64,000 bases of DNA from Pinus tabuliformis. Its lineage: Eukaryota; Streptophyta; Pinopsida; Pinales; Pinaceae. The position numbers and the translations under genes were made by a program. The notes beneath the pieces were generated by a model that ran no database searches, was not told the DNA's origin, and saw only the letters and a program-made list of their open reading frames with translations. Shown here piece after piece: positions 22,021 to 34,140 of this stretch (positions are counted from its first letter, which is position 1; each line of letters begins with the position of its first letter). The stretch lies in assembly GCA_031772625.1 (NCBI GenBank), contig CM062820.1:1074587369-1074651368 (forward strand), read 5' to 3'.

Positions 22021-25000
22021 TGTTAGTGTCAGTATTGTCTTCCTATCACCAGTGATCAAATATGCTTTTACCAAGTTTGTTAGGGGTCTCAAGGTCAAAT
22101 TTTATCATGTCACTAGGTTTTTAGAGTAAAATTTGGTCACTGGCTAGTTTGTCTAAGAATGTCTCTATTGTTTTGAAAGATATCACATGTTGATTTCCCA
22201 CTTCAATCAGATGATGGAATCATAATAAAAGAAATTTTGTATCATATCATTCATCATCATTACCATTTCACTCAGTCTGATATCTTCATTAGGTCATTAG
22301 GGTTTCAAGGTCGATCCTCATTCCATGCATAAATCCAACGCTAGATGAGTTGTGATAAGCAGCTCTTGGCATAAGTTTTTATGAATTTTCATGAGTTCTT
22401 CATGGTTAAAATCTCAAGGTTCCAAAAGAAGAAGTCTCACTATTCAAAAAGATAAAGAGAAGCTCAGGTTTCAATTCTCCAAAGTGGCCAAGTTTAAAAG
22501 GTGAAAATCATGTTTTGAAAAGGTATGTGGGGCCCATTTTTATTCAAAAGAGAATCATATTTTGCCTATAAAAGCTCAAAAGGTCCCAAACTTATTTCAT
22601 TTACCTCCTAAATTCCTTTGTTCATCGATCTCTCCTCTCCATTGGTGAAAAAACACGGGTTTCCTAGCCAAATTTGGACAAAATCTCTTCGTGCTGCGCT
22701 TCTGGAGACTGCGTTGCGCTTCTGAAGGTGGCGCTGCACTTCCATGAACTGTGTTGTGCTTATGACAGAGTAGCCTGAAAATCACCCAAACTCACCCAAA
22801 TTTCGAATTTGAGCTTGCATTCCTACTTCTTGCTATTCTAAGCTTATTCAAAAGTAAGTATCATCCTTTTTCTCACCTTTTTCCTTTGGCAAGATAAATG
22901 CTAATGTAAGTTTTCTTCATCTAGGGTTTATGTGAAATTTTCATGTTGTAAGACTAGTGTAACTAATGGGTTTGCTTAGTTATGACATTCAAAGCATGTA
23001 AATTTTTCACCTCATACCTATGTACATGTTTAAACCACCCTTTGATTCACTAATTAACTTATATACCCTCAGATTACGTCACCCTTACCTAAACCCTGGC
23101 TCATACCTATCATTTTGGGCAAATTTTATAGCAGCATTGTTTTTAAATTTCTCCTAATCATTCCTTTCCCTCATTCCACTCCATTTAAACTTCATAACTT
23201 TCTTTTAGCCCTTATTCACCTCCAAAAATTCCCCTACCATCATTTCCTTTCCTGAACCCCCTCATTTCATCATTTCACTCATTCCCCATTTTTTTTCCAT
23301 TTTCCTATTATCTAGGGTTTCTATCATAATGGAGGGAGATTCTTCACCATTAGAAAGGATAAAACACCATAAAGGAGGTAAAATCCTAAGATATGAGCCT
23401 ACCAACTTCAATGAAATTAACTCATCACCATTCATCAAGCAGTGTTTTGAAGATGTCAATTGTCTAGGGTTTTGTAAAAGGGTAGGTGAAGTGGGTTTCC
23501 ATGAACAACTAACTAATTGGATTTCCACCCATATGAAAGGGGAAAGGGCCATCATAACAAGGGTTGGGTTTACATTTTCAGTAGCTGTCATTTCCCTTGC
23601 CACAGGGATACCTAATAATGGAGAGTACCAGTTCAAAGGCATGAGCTTGGACCTTGAACATTATAGATCTTTCTTAAAATCACCCTACAGAGAGGCCCAT
23701 ACACACATCATCCCATTTAGGTACTTGTTGGATCATTGATGAAGGTTGTAATGAAGTTTTTCACCTGTGAGGGAAGATTTTCTAGATTGTATGCATATCA
23801 CATCAGGCTTCTAATGCATTTCACAGCTCTAAAACCTCTCAACATGTGTAATTATCTATGTAGAAGCCTTATTAAAATGTGTGAGAAGGTACAAGTGAAA
23901 GACAAAGAACACTACCCTAGTCTTTTTCATCACAGCTTGATAAAGATTGTAGTTCTCCATAAACTAGTAGAAAAGAACATGACATGGGATTCATTCATAG
24001 AAACAACTTTGAAATGGCATGAAACTACTTTTTCAGTTCATCACCAAAACATATCAACACAGTAGGTGGAGGTAGGATCATCAAGCAAGTCAATATAGAT
24101 TCCAAAGGCACCTATACCTAAGGTGGCTAGAATATATCAAAGAGGAAAAAGGCTTGTGTTTACTTCTCAAGTTGAGAAAAGGGCCAAGCCTTCTACATCA
24201 GCAAAACATGGATCACATGTATAGGATGAAGACCTAATTGAGCATGATTTTGAATTGGTGGACTTGGAAGCAGCAAATGAACCTTCAAACATGCAACATA
24301 TTATCAAAGAGAAGGATTCTCAAATCAAAGAACTCATGGACAATATGGCAAGAGCAAGGTTCGTTATCTCCTTCCTTGAGCAAGAAAACAGTCAGCTTAA
24401 GGCTAAACAACTCATCATGGAGAAAGAGAAATCTAAGGTGTTGCAGCAAGGAGGAAGAGGAAAAGAAGTGTTGGAGTCTAGTGAACGTGAGGAAAATGAA
24501 AAAAAGAAAAAAAAATAAGAGGCCAAGGACCAAGGGACTCAAAAAGGCATTGAAGGGGGAGAAAGGACATAATTTGCAAGATGAAGACCTAGACATGGAG
24601 GACAGGATTACCTTGGAAATCAATGAGGATAGAGCTTATTGGCTAAGTAAGGCCAATGACTAGTTAGAACAGCTTCTTGACAAGGCCAATAGGGATAATC
24701 AACTATTGAGGCACATGGCACATCATTATCAAACTAGAAACATGATATGTAACATCAAGCTCAAGCAGTTGAAAAATAATCTAAAGGAAACCATAAAGGA
24801 CAAAAATGAGAGGGATAACTTGGATATGCTTGCTGAAGCATCCATGAGGGCATGACACCCCTCATTTTGCACTCCATGACCAATTTTGAAGTTTTTCTTA
24901 GAAATTTTGGTTTTTTGAGAATTTTGGTGCCAAATTTAGAAATTGGGCTAGTCATAGAAGCACAGTGCCTTGGTGTTGCACTTCTTCCTCAGACCTCGAA

Positions 25001-26305
25001 ATGACAAGTGGCTTTCATTTTTACAAATATGGTGGCCTCCTCTCAAGACCCATTTCATCATATTTCTCAGAGAAGGCTCAAATTTTGAGAAAAAGGAGAA
25101 AAAGGGGTCAACAAATCATCATTCTACCACTCTTTTTGACAGGCACTACACTTCTAGAGACACCTTGGGAGAATGAGTTTTTGAAGGTCTTCCCATGGGT
25201 CATTTTCAAAAGTTCAAGGTGTTATAGAAACTAGCCAGGAAAGGCTAGTTGACCATCTTATCAGATGTCAATTTGTACTTCAGGAAGGCACCTTAAAGTG
25301 GGCTCAAAGTCGGCGTTGTGCTTCTACAAATTTTTGAGTTTTTATTTAAAATTTCACTGTGTAATTTCCTAGTTTTTTAGTTTGACCTGGTCAAAGTGAA
25401 AAATCAGGATGTAATTGCAGTAGTTCAAAGTTAGATGATATAATCATGAATAAATAGAAATTATAGGTTGTTTTTATGGTTAATTACACCCCATAAAGGA
25501 AGAAAAATTAAAAACAAAGTCTAAGAGAAGGGTTTGTATTTGATCTTCTCACTCTTACTTGTTTTTTGAGAGAATTTGGGAAACAATTCCACCACTTAGG
25601 AATTTGAATCCTGAAGGTGGGGAAGATGTTTGATTGAGTCTATATGTATCATTTATCATTTAGAGAGAAGGGTTGGACTTTTGTGGAGAGGCTTGGTACC
25701 TTATGTTCTCTTACAACTAATACAGGAGCAGTTGCAGCTATATTTCAGGAATACTTGTTTAGTGAGTCTATGGTGTTTTTTTCTTTTCCTATCAGCTTCT
25801 AATAGATGAAATCATCTCTATTTTCATGCTTTATCTTATTCCTATGAATTTCCTTGCAGTTATATAGACAAAAATCTTATATTTAAGCTATGTTTATGTG
25901 GAAATCATGCTTGTGTTTCTTTTCTTCTAAAACTAATGAATTCATGCTTTCACATGCTCATTATGTTCTCTTAAACTCACAGACCTACACTACATTGACA
26001 AACACTTTAAGTTCACCATAACACACTGATATCTAGCTCCTCTTTATACTTGTTACTGCGTACTTGAAGCCTTGACCTAATTACCTACTCTATTCCCTAG
26101 TCCAACAAACTAAAAACTCTAAATTCATAAATACTCAAACAAGACTTGTATATCTAGCCTAAAACCTATTTCTTTTTAGTTATTCATTGACAAATCCTTA
26201 GAGAGATCCCTCTTTGGTTCAGTAGGGCTAGCTACTAAACTGAAAGTGGTTCAAGGTTACCTCTTTTGATCTCCTCCTCAACCTAGGAAATTGTATAGGA
26301 TAACA
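22021..26305 (+). repeat. 3' LTR of element B, 4285 bp
   Basis: It is a direct repeat of 10980-15248 with TGTTAG...ATAACA ends, and lacks the nested solo LTR. It keeps the full length of the LTR-borne reading frame. Telobox-like words (TAGGGTTT) precede that frame. Confidence 0.9.
23329..24856 (+). pseudogene. LTR-borne reading frame of B: mobile-domain-like N part plus coiled coil
   Basis: The frame starts at an ATG at 23329 after a pyrimidine/TAGGGTTTC leader. About 400 residues of N-terminal and middle sequence contain HEQLTNWISTHMKG, ITRVGFTFSVAVISLATGIP, GEYQFKGMSLDLE and, downstream, FTCEGRFSRLYAYHIRLLMHFT. This pattern (compact W-rich helix, then a GF/TGIPxxGE turn) resembles plant-mobile-domain and related plant transposon proteins; the match is by eye. 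Residues read from 24255 onward form a long charged coiled coil (EKDSQIKELMDNM ... LEQENSQLKAKQ), and a second helix-rich stretch runs to a stop at about 24856. Lesions: a ten-base deletion near 23734, a TAG at 24063, stops near 24100 and 24220, and a frame change near 24520. It is neither gag nor pol. Being inside the LTR, it is present twice. Confidence 0.6.
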
Positions 26306-28592
26306 CCCCCTATTCTACATTTTAATCTCACCTATTTCCTCATCCCTCATTCCATACAATTATTGTATTTCCTATCCTACTCTAAGCATAATCCCCTTTG
26401 AAAACCATCATAGTGCATCATGTATGAATACTACTCATTTACCCTAAGTATCCATCCTGTCTATCCCCTAATTTTCATATTTTCAAATCACATTTGCATG
26501 CCTCACACTCACTGTGGGAATTTGCTACGCAAGTCATGTTTCTCTTCCCTAGTGCTGCACAAATACTCTATTTTATTCACCATTTTGCAGAACAATTTCC
26601 GACTACATGGAGGAGAATTTTGGGAAACTAAAAGAGGTTTTTCTCAACGACAGGCCAAATAACAATAACCTCTTCTAGGATTTGCATGTGTAATAGATTG
26701 ATATTTTCAAATGTATCCTCAGAGCTCAGTTTTTGCATTTCATAAATTTCCTATTTTAAGTCATGGTTTTACAAAGAATTTTATGGGAAGATGGGGAATT
26801 ATTTGGAGAAATAGAGAGAGTTGTATCTTCTACAATAACCTCCTTCAGTTTTTACACAGGTATTACTTTTTAGGAGTGATACCCAAAACATTGTCTCATT
26901 GTATAGGTGTTATGCGGTTGTTGTGTAATTGTTGCACATAGGTCTTCACAAGTTTTTTGAAGGTGCCAACTGTCAAAGACTGAGTGGAATGAGGTGTTGC
27001 TAAGTTGGGATCGAGGTAAGATAACCATGCATCAGCAAGGTGATTGGTTTTATGGAGACATATGCCATCAGTGCATCATACCTAGTTGCTACATAGTGTA
27101 CAGCTTTATTGTTGTTTCCTCTTTCTATTTTATGTAACAAGCATGCTTGATGTTTCTGAATACCAGAATTTGGATAGCTAGCACGGCAAGACAATATGAT
27201 AAAAAATTGTCAATATTTTCGTTTTATTATTATTAAAGAAAAACTAATAAGTATGTTCAATTTCGTATTTTGTTTTCAATCTGATCCACTTCATTTGATA
27301 AGTGATTGACCCAGGTGGATCTTGGTGGCCACCTGCCAAGTCCACCGAGACCCCCACCATTGTTTCTCTCAACATTTTCAGTTTCCTTAATTGTAGCAAA
27401 ACTTACTATTTTTAGCAGTTTTTCGGGTCCTGAACTTCCCAAAGTGGTAGTGCTCGGATAGATATTTCTAATGAGCTATTGTACATGTCAAACAGAGATC
27501 GTATGCCAAAGTTACGACCCCGGGAAGTTGATGTACCAATTTACCCAAATGGGGCCCACAGTTTGGCGTTTCATCTTCTAGGGTTAGGTTTTGGAATGTT
27601 ATGGATTTTCGATTTTTTCTCAACAATAAATAGGCCTTCGAGCCTCATTGTAACATAGTTTAGAGGCATGTAGCCACCACATCTCTTCTTGGAGATAAGC
27701 TACCATCGCCCTAGCTGGTTCATTTCCATTACTATTTGTAAGCATATTTCAGTATTTTACATTAATGAAATGAAGTATTATTTCCGTTGCATATCTGTGT
27801 GTATGGTTATCTCTGTAATTTGTTGCATTCTTGTTTAAGTCCGGATCAGTGATTCTTTACATCATGACATGCTATTAAAATATTGTATGGTTATTTAATG
27901 CTAAAGTTTGGAAGTTAGAAGGGGTTAGATTGTATTACAAATTAGCTCTGAGAAGCTTGTGATTGTGATCTAGTTTTTATAAATAAATTTGTTTATGCTA
28001 AGCATGCTAATGGATATTCTCAAAGCTACTTGTGGTACTATGTTTTAGATTTGTTCCCCCCCTTGTGCTTATTATTTCATTATATTTATCTATAATCTTT
28101 TAATTCATGGGTATTGATTCAGCCATATTAGAATTCAATCTTGCATTGCTATAATTATGTTGTGTCAGATATTTCAGTTGCAAATGGAATATTTTATACC
28201 TTTGTTTTCTGTATTTTCTTCTTTTGTGTGAATGAGTATTTTTCATGTTCATCTTCCACTATACGATAATTGGTTTCCTTTATCTAAAGTATATGCTAGA
28301 CAAGCCTATGTGTGTGTTATTGGTTGTTAAATGCATAAACATCATTGGCTAGTAGTATTAGGATCATAGATTTTCAGTTCTCAGTAATCTTCATTTTCAA
28401 CAAACATTTTCTCAAAGAATCCTTTCAAATATGGTCTCTATCTTGTATGTACTTTCAAAGTACCCAATTTTAAGTTTTTTTGAATGAGGGAGCCCCCTCT
28501 AGTTAGAAAAGACCAGTTTCTAACCAAAAGCGGTATGTGGTTACCTTTGTGACCCTTTTCTTTAACATAAAAGGAATCATGTAGTGCTAACA
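26306..28592 (+). repeat. LTR2 of family A, right part
   Basis: It continues LTR2 after element B, beginning with the duplicated CCCCC and TATTCTAC, and ends GTGCTAACA. It is directly followed by a second primer site, so this LTR served both as the 3' LTR of internal 1 and as the 5' LTR of internal 2. A solo LTR is nested at 27307-27848. Confidence 0.88.
27307..27848 (+). mobile_element. Solo LTR of unknown family nested in LTR2
   Basis: The 542-bp unit TGACCCAGG...CCGGATCA is flanked by GTGAT at 27302-27306 and 27849-27853. LTR1 lacks it at the same point (around 8172). An ACAATAAATAGG motif near 27624 could be its TATA region. No coding capacity. The ends differ from the LTRs of A, B, D, E and F, so the parent family is not in this window. 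Orientation is assumed from that TATA-like motif. Confidence 0.8.
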
Positions 28593-28595
28593 TAG

Positions 28596-28613
28596 TGGCG
28601 TCGTTGCCAGGGA
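28596..28613 (+). other. Primer binding site of family A internal 2 (tRNA-Asp type)
   Basis: TGGCGTCGTTGCCAGGGA lies three bases after the LTR2 end and is closer to the tRNA-Asp site than the copy at 8926. Confidence 0.85.
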
Positions 28614-28775
28614 CCGAACAGTTTCATATTCCCCATGAAATATTTTCAAAGTTTCAGATTTGGTTGTTGATGGTGGACAATAGTCAGAGTTAGGAAGGCT
28701 GAACCATTCACCTAGTGACTCCAATCAAGTAGAACTTATATTCTCAAGCTCCAACGGTGTCTCCACGTTTTCAAA

Positions 28776-29857
28776 ATGAATTCAGTTGTGAGGTATGATC
28801 CCATGAATCGAGATCACATTCGAGGATTTCCAAATCGCATGTCTTGTATAGATTGGAAATCATATTTGCCAAAGTTCAAAGATGATAAGGATGATGAGGT
28901 TGATTTACATATCATCAAATTTCATATGCATTCACGGAGGCTTAAAATTGAATGGAATGAAGATTGTCTCATGAAGGTGTTCGTGGCTACTCTGGAAGGA
29001 AAGACATGGTCATGGTATGCAAAATTTCCAGCAACTACTTTATGTTCTTTAAAGAATTTTCATGCAATATCCTTTGAAATTTTTAAAGAATCTTATCCGT
29101 CTTTATTGCTAGTTCAAAATTGCTATGGAAATTTTTAGAGTTTCATTGGAAATTTGGAAAACTTGTATGAAGATAATTAGTTCATGGATGAGGAAATTGT
29201 AGATGCCCTTCATGAAAATCCCTTTCATCAGCAAGAAGAAATGGTAGCCTCTCTCTTGGATGAAAATGAAACCCAACATGATTTTAATTATGATAGTCAT
29301 GTTCCATCCTCTGAGTTTGATGATAATTTACAGTAGTCTTATCCATCTTTTCATGATCAAGAGTATGAGAATCCTTTCCAACAGCAGGAGGAAATGGTAG
29401 AGGATAGTTGTTATAATGTTCAGGTTCCTTATGTCAGTTTACAACCAATGAAGAAAACCATGAAAAGAAAGTTATCGAAGACCCCGTGGTTGTGGAAATT
29501 TGTTCCAATGTGACTACCTCAATTGAATATTTTCAAGAACAAACTTTTCCTTTCTCTGACGTACATGGAAAGACTGATAAAAACACTGCTGCCATTTATT
29601 TTGAGAGCAGTCTTGAAACTGATAACATAGAACAAGAACAACCAACTGTTAGGAATGATGTTTATTTTTCTCCTTTTGTTGATCAACAAGAAGAAATTCT
29701 TCATGTTTTTCAAGATCCTTTGGTTAGTTTGTTGGAAGAATCAGAAAACATGGAGTTCATTTTGTTTGTCAACACAGGTTTTGGACTTAGGTTTCATGTT
29801 AAGTGGTCAGCATTTACATCTTTTTGTCTGCTTACACAGGGTGTGAGAAGAATTTGA
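28776..29857 (+). pseudogene. gag: Ty3-type gag of family A (internal 2), better preserved
   Basis: The frame starts at the ATG at 28776. Visible Gag core motifs are CIDWKSYLPKFKDD, IIKFHMHSRRLKIEW, NEDCLMKVFVATLEGKTWSWYAKFP and LKNFHAISFEIFKESYPSLL. A TAG at 29136 and further single stops interrupt it. The protein then continues as an acidic glutamine-rich region and a second block at 29486-29857 ending GVRRI. No zinc knuckle and no pol domain follow, so this matches gag-only non-autonomous LTR elements (TR-GAG type). The corresponding protein in internal 1 aligns along its whole length. Confidence 0.78.
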
Positions 29858-29907
29858 TTAAGTAGTCATTTTCTTGATTGGATACATTGGAGGGATCATC
29901 TCACATC

Positions 29908-29933
29908 TGTGTGTGTGTGTGTGTGTGTTTATA

Positions 29934-30021
<88 letters not shown>

Positions 30022-30075
30022 TATATAGATATAGATATAGATATAGATATAGATATATATATATATATATATATC
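29908..30075. repeat. Compound microsatellite (GT)n(CT)n(TA)n(GATATA)n
   Basis: Consecutive blocks of GT, CT, TA and a GATATA-type repeat occupy about 165 bp. The preceding bases (GATTGGATACATTGGAGGG) match those before the TA repeat of internal 1, so the repeat is at the same element position but has expanded differently. Confidence 0.95.
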
Positions 30076-30338
30076 TTCAAAAGGTGTGGCCATTTATCAT
30101 TTGGATTTAAAGCCTGAGGTGAAGACCCTAAGGTCTCAATGCTTTGTTGTCATAAATAAGACAATCTATTATTTGTCAGTGAGAAGTCATTTTTAGTCAC
30201 ATCATTTAGTTAATTTTTCAGTATGTTAGTCATTTTTTCAGTTTTGTATATTTATTCCATTGCCCAATGGATAGGATTCTTGTCTACAATGTCATTCTTG
30301 GCATCTCACAGTGAGGTTTCCATCCCCAATGGAGCTAA
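30076..30338 (+). other. Pre-LTR untranslated block of family A internal 2
   Basis: Aligns with 10356-10624: the AAGCCTGAGGTGAAGACC, CCATTGCCCAATGGATAGG, CATTCTTGGCATCTC and TTTCCATCCCC words appear in order. Non-coding. Confidence 0.6.
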
Positions 30339-31106
30339 CATTAGATTTAGTTAGTTTTCAGTTTTCAAATGTCTTCGAATCCATAATTTTTCTATCATGG
30401 AATAAGTTGAACTCACAAACATTTTTACTGTCATGATTTTGACCGACCAATGCTTGAAAATCAATATGACTCTGGTCTTCAAAGTATTATATTGATAATG
30501 TGAAGTGGTTTTGATTCCTTGGGAGTGGTCGTCACAAAGTTTTGGGTCATGGGGTATATTGTCAAAGTGAAGGTTTGTTAAAGGTTTCATTTGAAAATCA
30601 ACTACAATCAAGGGTTTGTTGTTCAAAGCAACTTGGTTTTTGGGATACACTTTGTTTCCTCTTAAAATATTCCCCATGTCCCCTATCCCCCTATTCTACC
30701 TTATAATATCACCTATTCCCTCATCCCTCATTCCATACAATTGTTGTATTTCCTATCCTACTCTAAGCCTAATCCCCTTTAAAAACCATCATAGTGCATC
30801 ATGTATGAATAATACCCATTTACCCTAAGTCTCCATCCCTGATATCCCCTAATTTTCATCATTTCAAATCATATTCACACGCTTCACACTCAGTATGGGA
30901 ATTTGCTGCACAGGCCATGTTTTCTCTTCCCAAGTGTTGCACAAATTCTCTTTGTTTATTCACCATTTTGCAAAATGGTTTCCAACAACATGAAGGTGCA
31001 TTTTTGGAAACAGAAAGAAATTTTTTTCAAGGACAGTCGAAATAACAATAATCTCTTCCTTTTTTCTCACAAGTGTAACAAATCAAGATTTGCGAATGGA
31101 TCTTTA
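30339..31106 (+). repeat. LTR3 of family A, left part
   Basis: It aligns with the start of LTR1 and LTR2, but its first two bases are CA instead of TG. It is cut at 31106 by copia element D and resumes at 59300. Confidence 0.82.
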
Positions 31107-31513
31107 TGTTGGGTTGTGTTATTATTTCCACGACTAGCCCATGTAGTGAACCTGGGGGTTTGAGAGGGGAGGGGTAGCCCCCCTCTACGAGGTCCGGGGC
31201 AACGTCTTGGGAAATTTTTCTTTGGACCTTATATTAGGTTGGGCAGACCTACCTATGGTTTTGTGCAAGATTTTTGCACATGGTTTTGCACATGATGGTT
31301 TTCGGTCCATGATATTGGATGCTTCGGCATGTATAAATATGTATTGTAACATTGAAAGGACAAGAATGAAAAATCAAGCTGGTAGCCCCAGTTTTGGGAT
31401 CTAGGGGAAAATCTATGTGTATATGTGTTTTATGTGTTATGCTCTCGCATTGCTTATTTTCTGTGTTTTAGAATTCATATGCAGGTAACTTCTGTATGGG
31501 GTTAAAACCTACA
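31107..31513 (+). repeat. 5' LTR of copia element D, 407 bp
   Basis: It starts TGTTGGGTTGTGTT and ends AACCTACA. A TATA box (TATAAATA) lies at 31332-31339 and recurs in the 3' LTR at 43661-43668. A block of C- and G-runs near 31155-31200 is shorter than in the 3' LTR. Confidence 0.88.
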
Positions 31514-31515
31514 TT

Positions 31516-31527
31516 TGATATCAGAAT
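31516..31527 (+). other. Primer binding site of element D (decayed initiator-Met type)
   Basis: TGATATCAGAAT two bases after the LTR resembles TGGTATCAGAGC with three differences. Confidence 0.6.
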
Positions 31528-31635
31528 TGTTTTGGCTTCAAGGGGACGTCTTTGTTGTCGAGGGGTTTCGTTCAGGCCTGTGGTACACCTCGTTTAGTGG
31601 GAGATCTAAAGGATCGATTTTGGTGGTGAAAGTAG

Positions 31636-32440
31636 ATGGCGAGCAGTGGAAAGATAAAGATCGAGAAATTTAATGGTCAGAGTTTTGAGTTGTGGAAACT
31701 CAAGATGGAGGATTTGTTGGTGGATAAAGATGAGTGGATCATGGTAGGTCTAGGTACTAAACCAACGGGAGTGTCTGATGGAGAATGGAAGAAGTTGTAT
31801 CGGAAGGCAAAGAGCACAATAAGATTGTGTGTCCTAGATTCATTATTGCTGAATGTATCAAGGGAAGCTACGGTGAAGGCTCTGTGGGAAAAGTTAAGGA
31901 CTTTGTACCAATCTAATTCTCTGGTGAATAAATTGATCCTATGGAAAAAGCTGTATAACCTGAGGATGAAAGATGGAGACTCGGTGATAGAGCATTTGAA
32001 TGCGTTTAATACTATGGTAAGTCAATTATCATCTGCTGATATAAAAAATTTAGATGAAGATAAGTGCATTAGTTTGTTGTGTTCTCTACCAGATTCGTGG
32101 GATAGTCTAGTTATTGCAATAGGGAGCTATGAAACTGCCTTGCAGTTTGATGAAATATTCTCACCCTTGCTAACAGAGGAGATGAGATGGAAAAATATGG
32201 AGAGCCAGAATGGTGATGCCTTGTCCATACGAGGATGGTCCCGTAACAGATCAAAAATAAGTCATCGAGTGGGAGATATAAATCTCCAGTAAAAATTGTA
32301 AAGGTGGTGTGCTGGAAATGTGGAAAGGAAGGGCACTACAAAAGGGATTGTAAATCTAAAGCTCGTGAAAAAGGAAATGGATATGATGATGCTCCTTCTG
32401 CAGAGGTGAAAACCACCTCAGATGAAGGTGGGGATGTGTA
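31636..32440 (+). pseudogene. gag: Copia gag of element D with intact zinc knuckle
   Basis: The frame opens at the ATG at 31636 (MASSGKIKIEKFNG). It shows the copia Gag landmarks FELWKLKMEDLL, WEKLRTLYQSNSLVNKL and LLCSLPDSWDSLV. A frameshift near 32250 precedes the nucleocapsid part, where CWKCGKEGHYKRDC (32310-32351) forms a perfect CX2CX4HX4C knuckle. The frame then runs toward protease (GGDVYL) and is cut at 32443 by element F; it resumes at 40252. Only one lesion separates this gag from an open frame, so it is among the better parts of D. Confidence 0.85.
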
Positions 32441-32442
32441 CT

Positions 32443-33933
32443 TGATTTGATAATCACCCTGTGAATGACCTCAGTTAAAGATTTATTAAATGAAGGTATT
32501 ACAGACTCATGTGCTGGTGTGCGTGTCTATGTTATTTAAGTAACGGATCGATCAGATTGCCAATACACAGACAATTGAATGGAAAGACAGCAGAGAATAC
32601 AGTAAGCAAATACAAGAAACACAAGAAAATAATAAGGAGTTCACCCTATTCTCCAGGGCTACATATCCTGTCTAGCTTTAGTGGTGGCCTTATTTTATTG
32701 TGTTTCAAGTAGAGAATTACAATGCAGGACCTCAATGTGAGTCACCTGAAACAGATTTCCTTGGCAGGGTGGTTCTTGGATTCCCCAAGCCACTGGAGTG
32801 CACAGATTCGTTTTCCTACCAGCTCTGTGACCTTCTAGTCTACAATGGAAAGAGCCCAATGTGGTGCTCAGTCTGGACAGATCCTCCCTGGGATGGATTG
32901 AATCCCTCAATCTCTCTGGTGCTCGACACTACCTTTGTTCAGCTCGGCCCTCTGTCCTCTTCTGCTTTTGCTTCACTGTCTTTTCCCCAGTATTCCATCC
33001 TCCTCTCGGGATTCTAGTTCCTTTGTCTCTCTCTTTGACTAACTATCTCTATGCATGTGTATTTTGTCTTTGTTCATGACTTTAAGCCATTTGTTTCCAT
33101 GTCTATTCAGTTCCTCTTCTGCCTCCGTCAAATCGCCTTTTGCAGCTGTGCTTAGAGTTCCCTGGCTTGGCATCATCATCAGCTCACAGGGAGTGGCCAC
33201 ATGTCCTCCTGTAACACACTAGCATGCTTCGTTGGTTCGGTTCTTCAGTTACAACGTGGATGAAGCCTTCCTCCTTCGTGGCAGTCAAAATGGACTTCAA
33301 ATCCTTCTAAATCGTGGCTCATTCCTTCTTTGATTCTGCTTCCCCCTATCGGGCTCGATCTCAATCGTTCGATCTGGGGCCTCCAAATCTGACACCATAC
33401 GCACGACCCACGCGGTTGAATATCTTGATCATTAACTCGCAATCAATGGTGGTTTTCTATCTCCTCTGCTTGCCACGCGTCGATCGTTGAGTGGGATCAC
33501 TCCGATTTCTCCAAACCCACTTATCGTTTGAGGGTGCCCCGATCAATACTGTCGGTTTCTCAAAGTGCAGGTCCTGACTTGTCCTTTAGTGCTCTTTCAC
33601 TTTTCACCCGCAGTTCTCTAGCTCCCCAAGCATCCAAGTGCTTGGGGCTTCTCCATTTCGGCCCTTTTCGCCCAGCGATGTGCGATTAATCGCACATCAA
33701 AATCCACCTCTGTTTCCCGATCCGGGGTTCCCTGGAGCTAATTTGGCCTCCCGCGTAGTCTCCATGGGCCTTGGTCAGCATGCTTTGACCGAGGTCCTCG
33801 TCGTTCCACACTGCCTGCCATTGCCACTGGTTCGGGGTGTTTTTGATCATTGTTTTGGAATTTTTAGAAGTTTTTCCCCACCTGGTACAGCCATGGCTTT
33901 GTTTAACATTCTTTATGGATCTAATTTAGATCA
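32443..33933 (-). repeat. 3' LTR of element F (left copy)
   Basis: Direct repeat of 38766-40251. The part from about 33100 to 33850 is GC- and CpG-rich and produces several frames (for example 33638-34000) that are mirrored in the other LTR, so they are LTR sequence and not a gene. TGATTTGATAATC starts it and GATCA ends it. Confidence 0.88.
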
Positions 33934-33950
33934 CGACCTTCCCACTGAAA
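33934..33950 (-). other. Polypurine tract of element F
   Basis: On the minus strand a purine-rich CAGTGGGAAGGTCG lies directly before the left LTR, the expected place for the plus-strand primer. Confidence 0.55.
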
Positions 33951-34140
33951 ATATTTTGGACCACCAAAAGTTGGTTTTATTTCAAGCATCGACTAAGTGA
34001 GGGTACTGCTGTCTCACTTGCCCAATCTCAATCCACTTTGTACTTCTCGGATTCAAACCTTTGAGTCCAAGTCGGAGGTACTCAACATCCCCTCTGCGCG
34101 TCGTCCTTACCTTCCCGTCCAAGACTGTGTCTTCTTGCAA

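Larger units (their letters stand above)
10980..26305 (+). mobile_element. Element B: full-length Tat-side Ty3/gypsy retrotransposon, 15.3 kb
   Basis: Two long direct repeats (10980-15248 and 22021-26305) with TGTTAG...ATAACA ends flank a coding interior. The five-base duplication CCCCC lies at 10975-10979 and 26306-26310, and the host LTR is continuous across it. Domain order is gag, protease, archaeal-type RNase H, RT, degenerate Ty3 RNase H, integrase. All frames are broken, so the copy is old and cannot act alone. Both LTRs hold an extra reading frame. The domain content places it on the Tat side; the order differs from standard Tat/Ogre elements. Confidence 0.9.

Noticed and set aside
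28593-30338. Internal 2 as an independent element separate from internal 1
   Set aside because: It shares LTR2 directly, with primer site immediately after it and no junction or duplication between the units.
32448-32460. LTR of F starting at TGATAATC (32448/38771)
   Set aside because: Starting five bases earlier at TGAT(T/C)TGATAATC gives a perfect GTACT target duplication and abuts the primer site correctly.
33100-34000. CpG-rich stretch with several frames that looked like a host gene or CpG island
   Set aside because: The same sequence recurs at 39420-40250 as the other LTR of element F.
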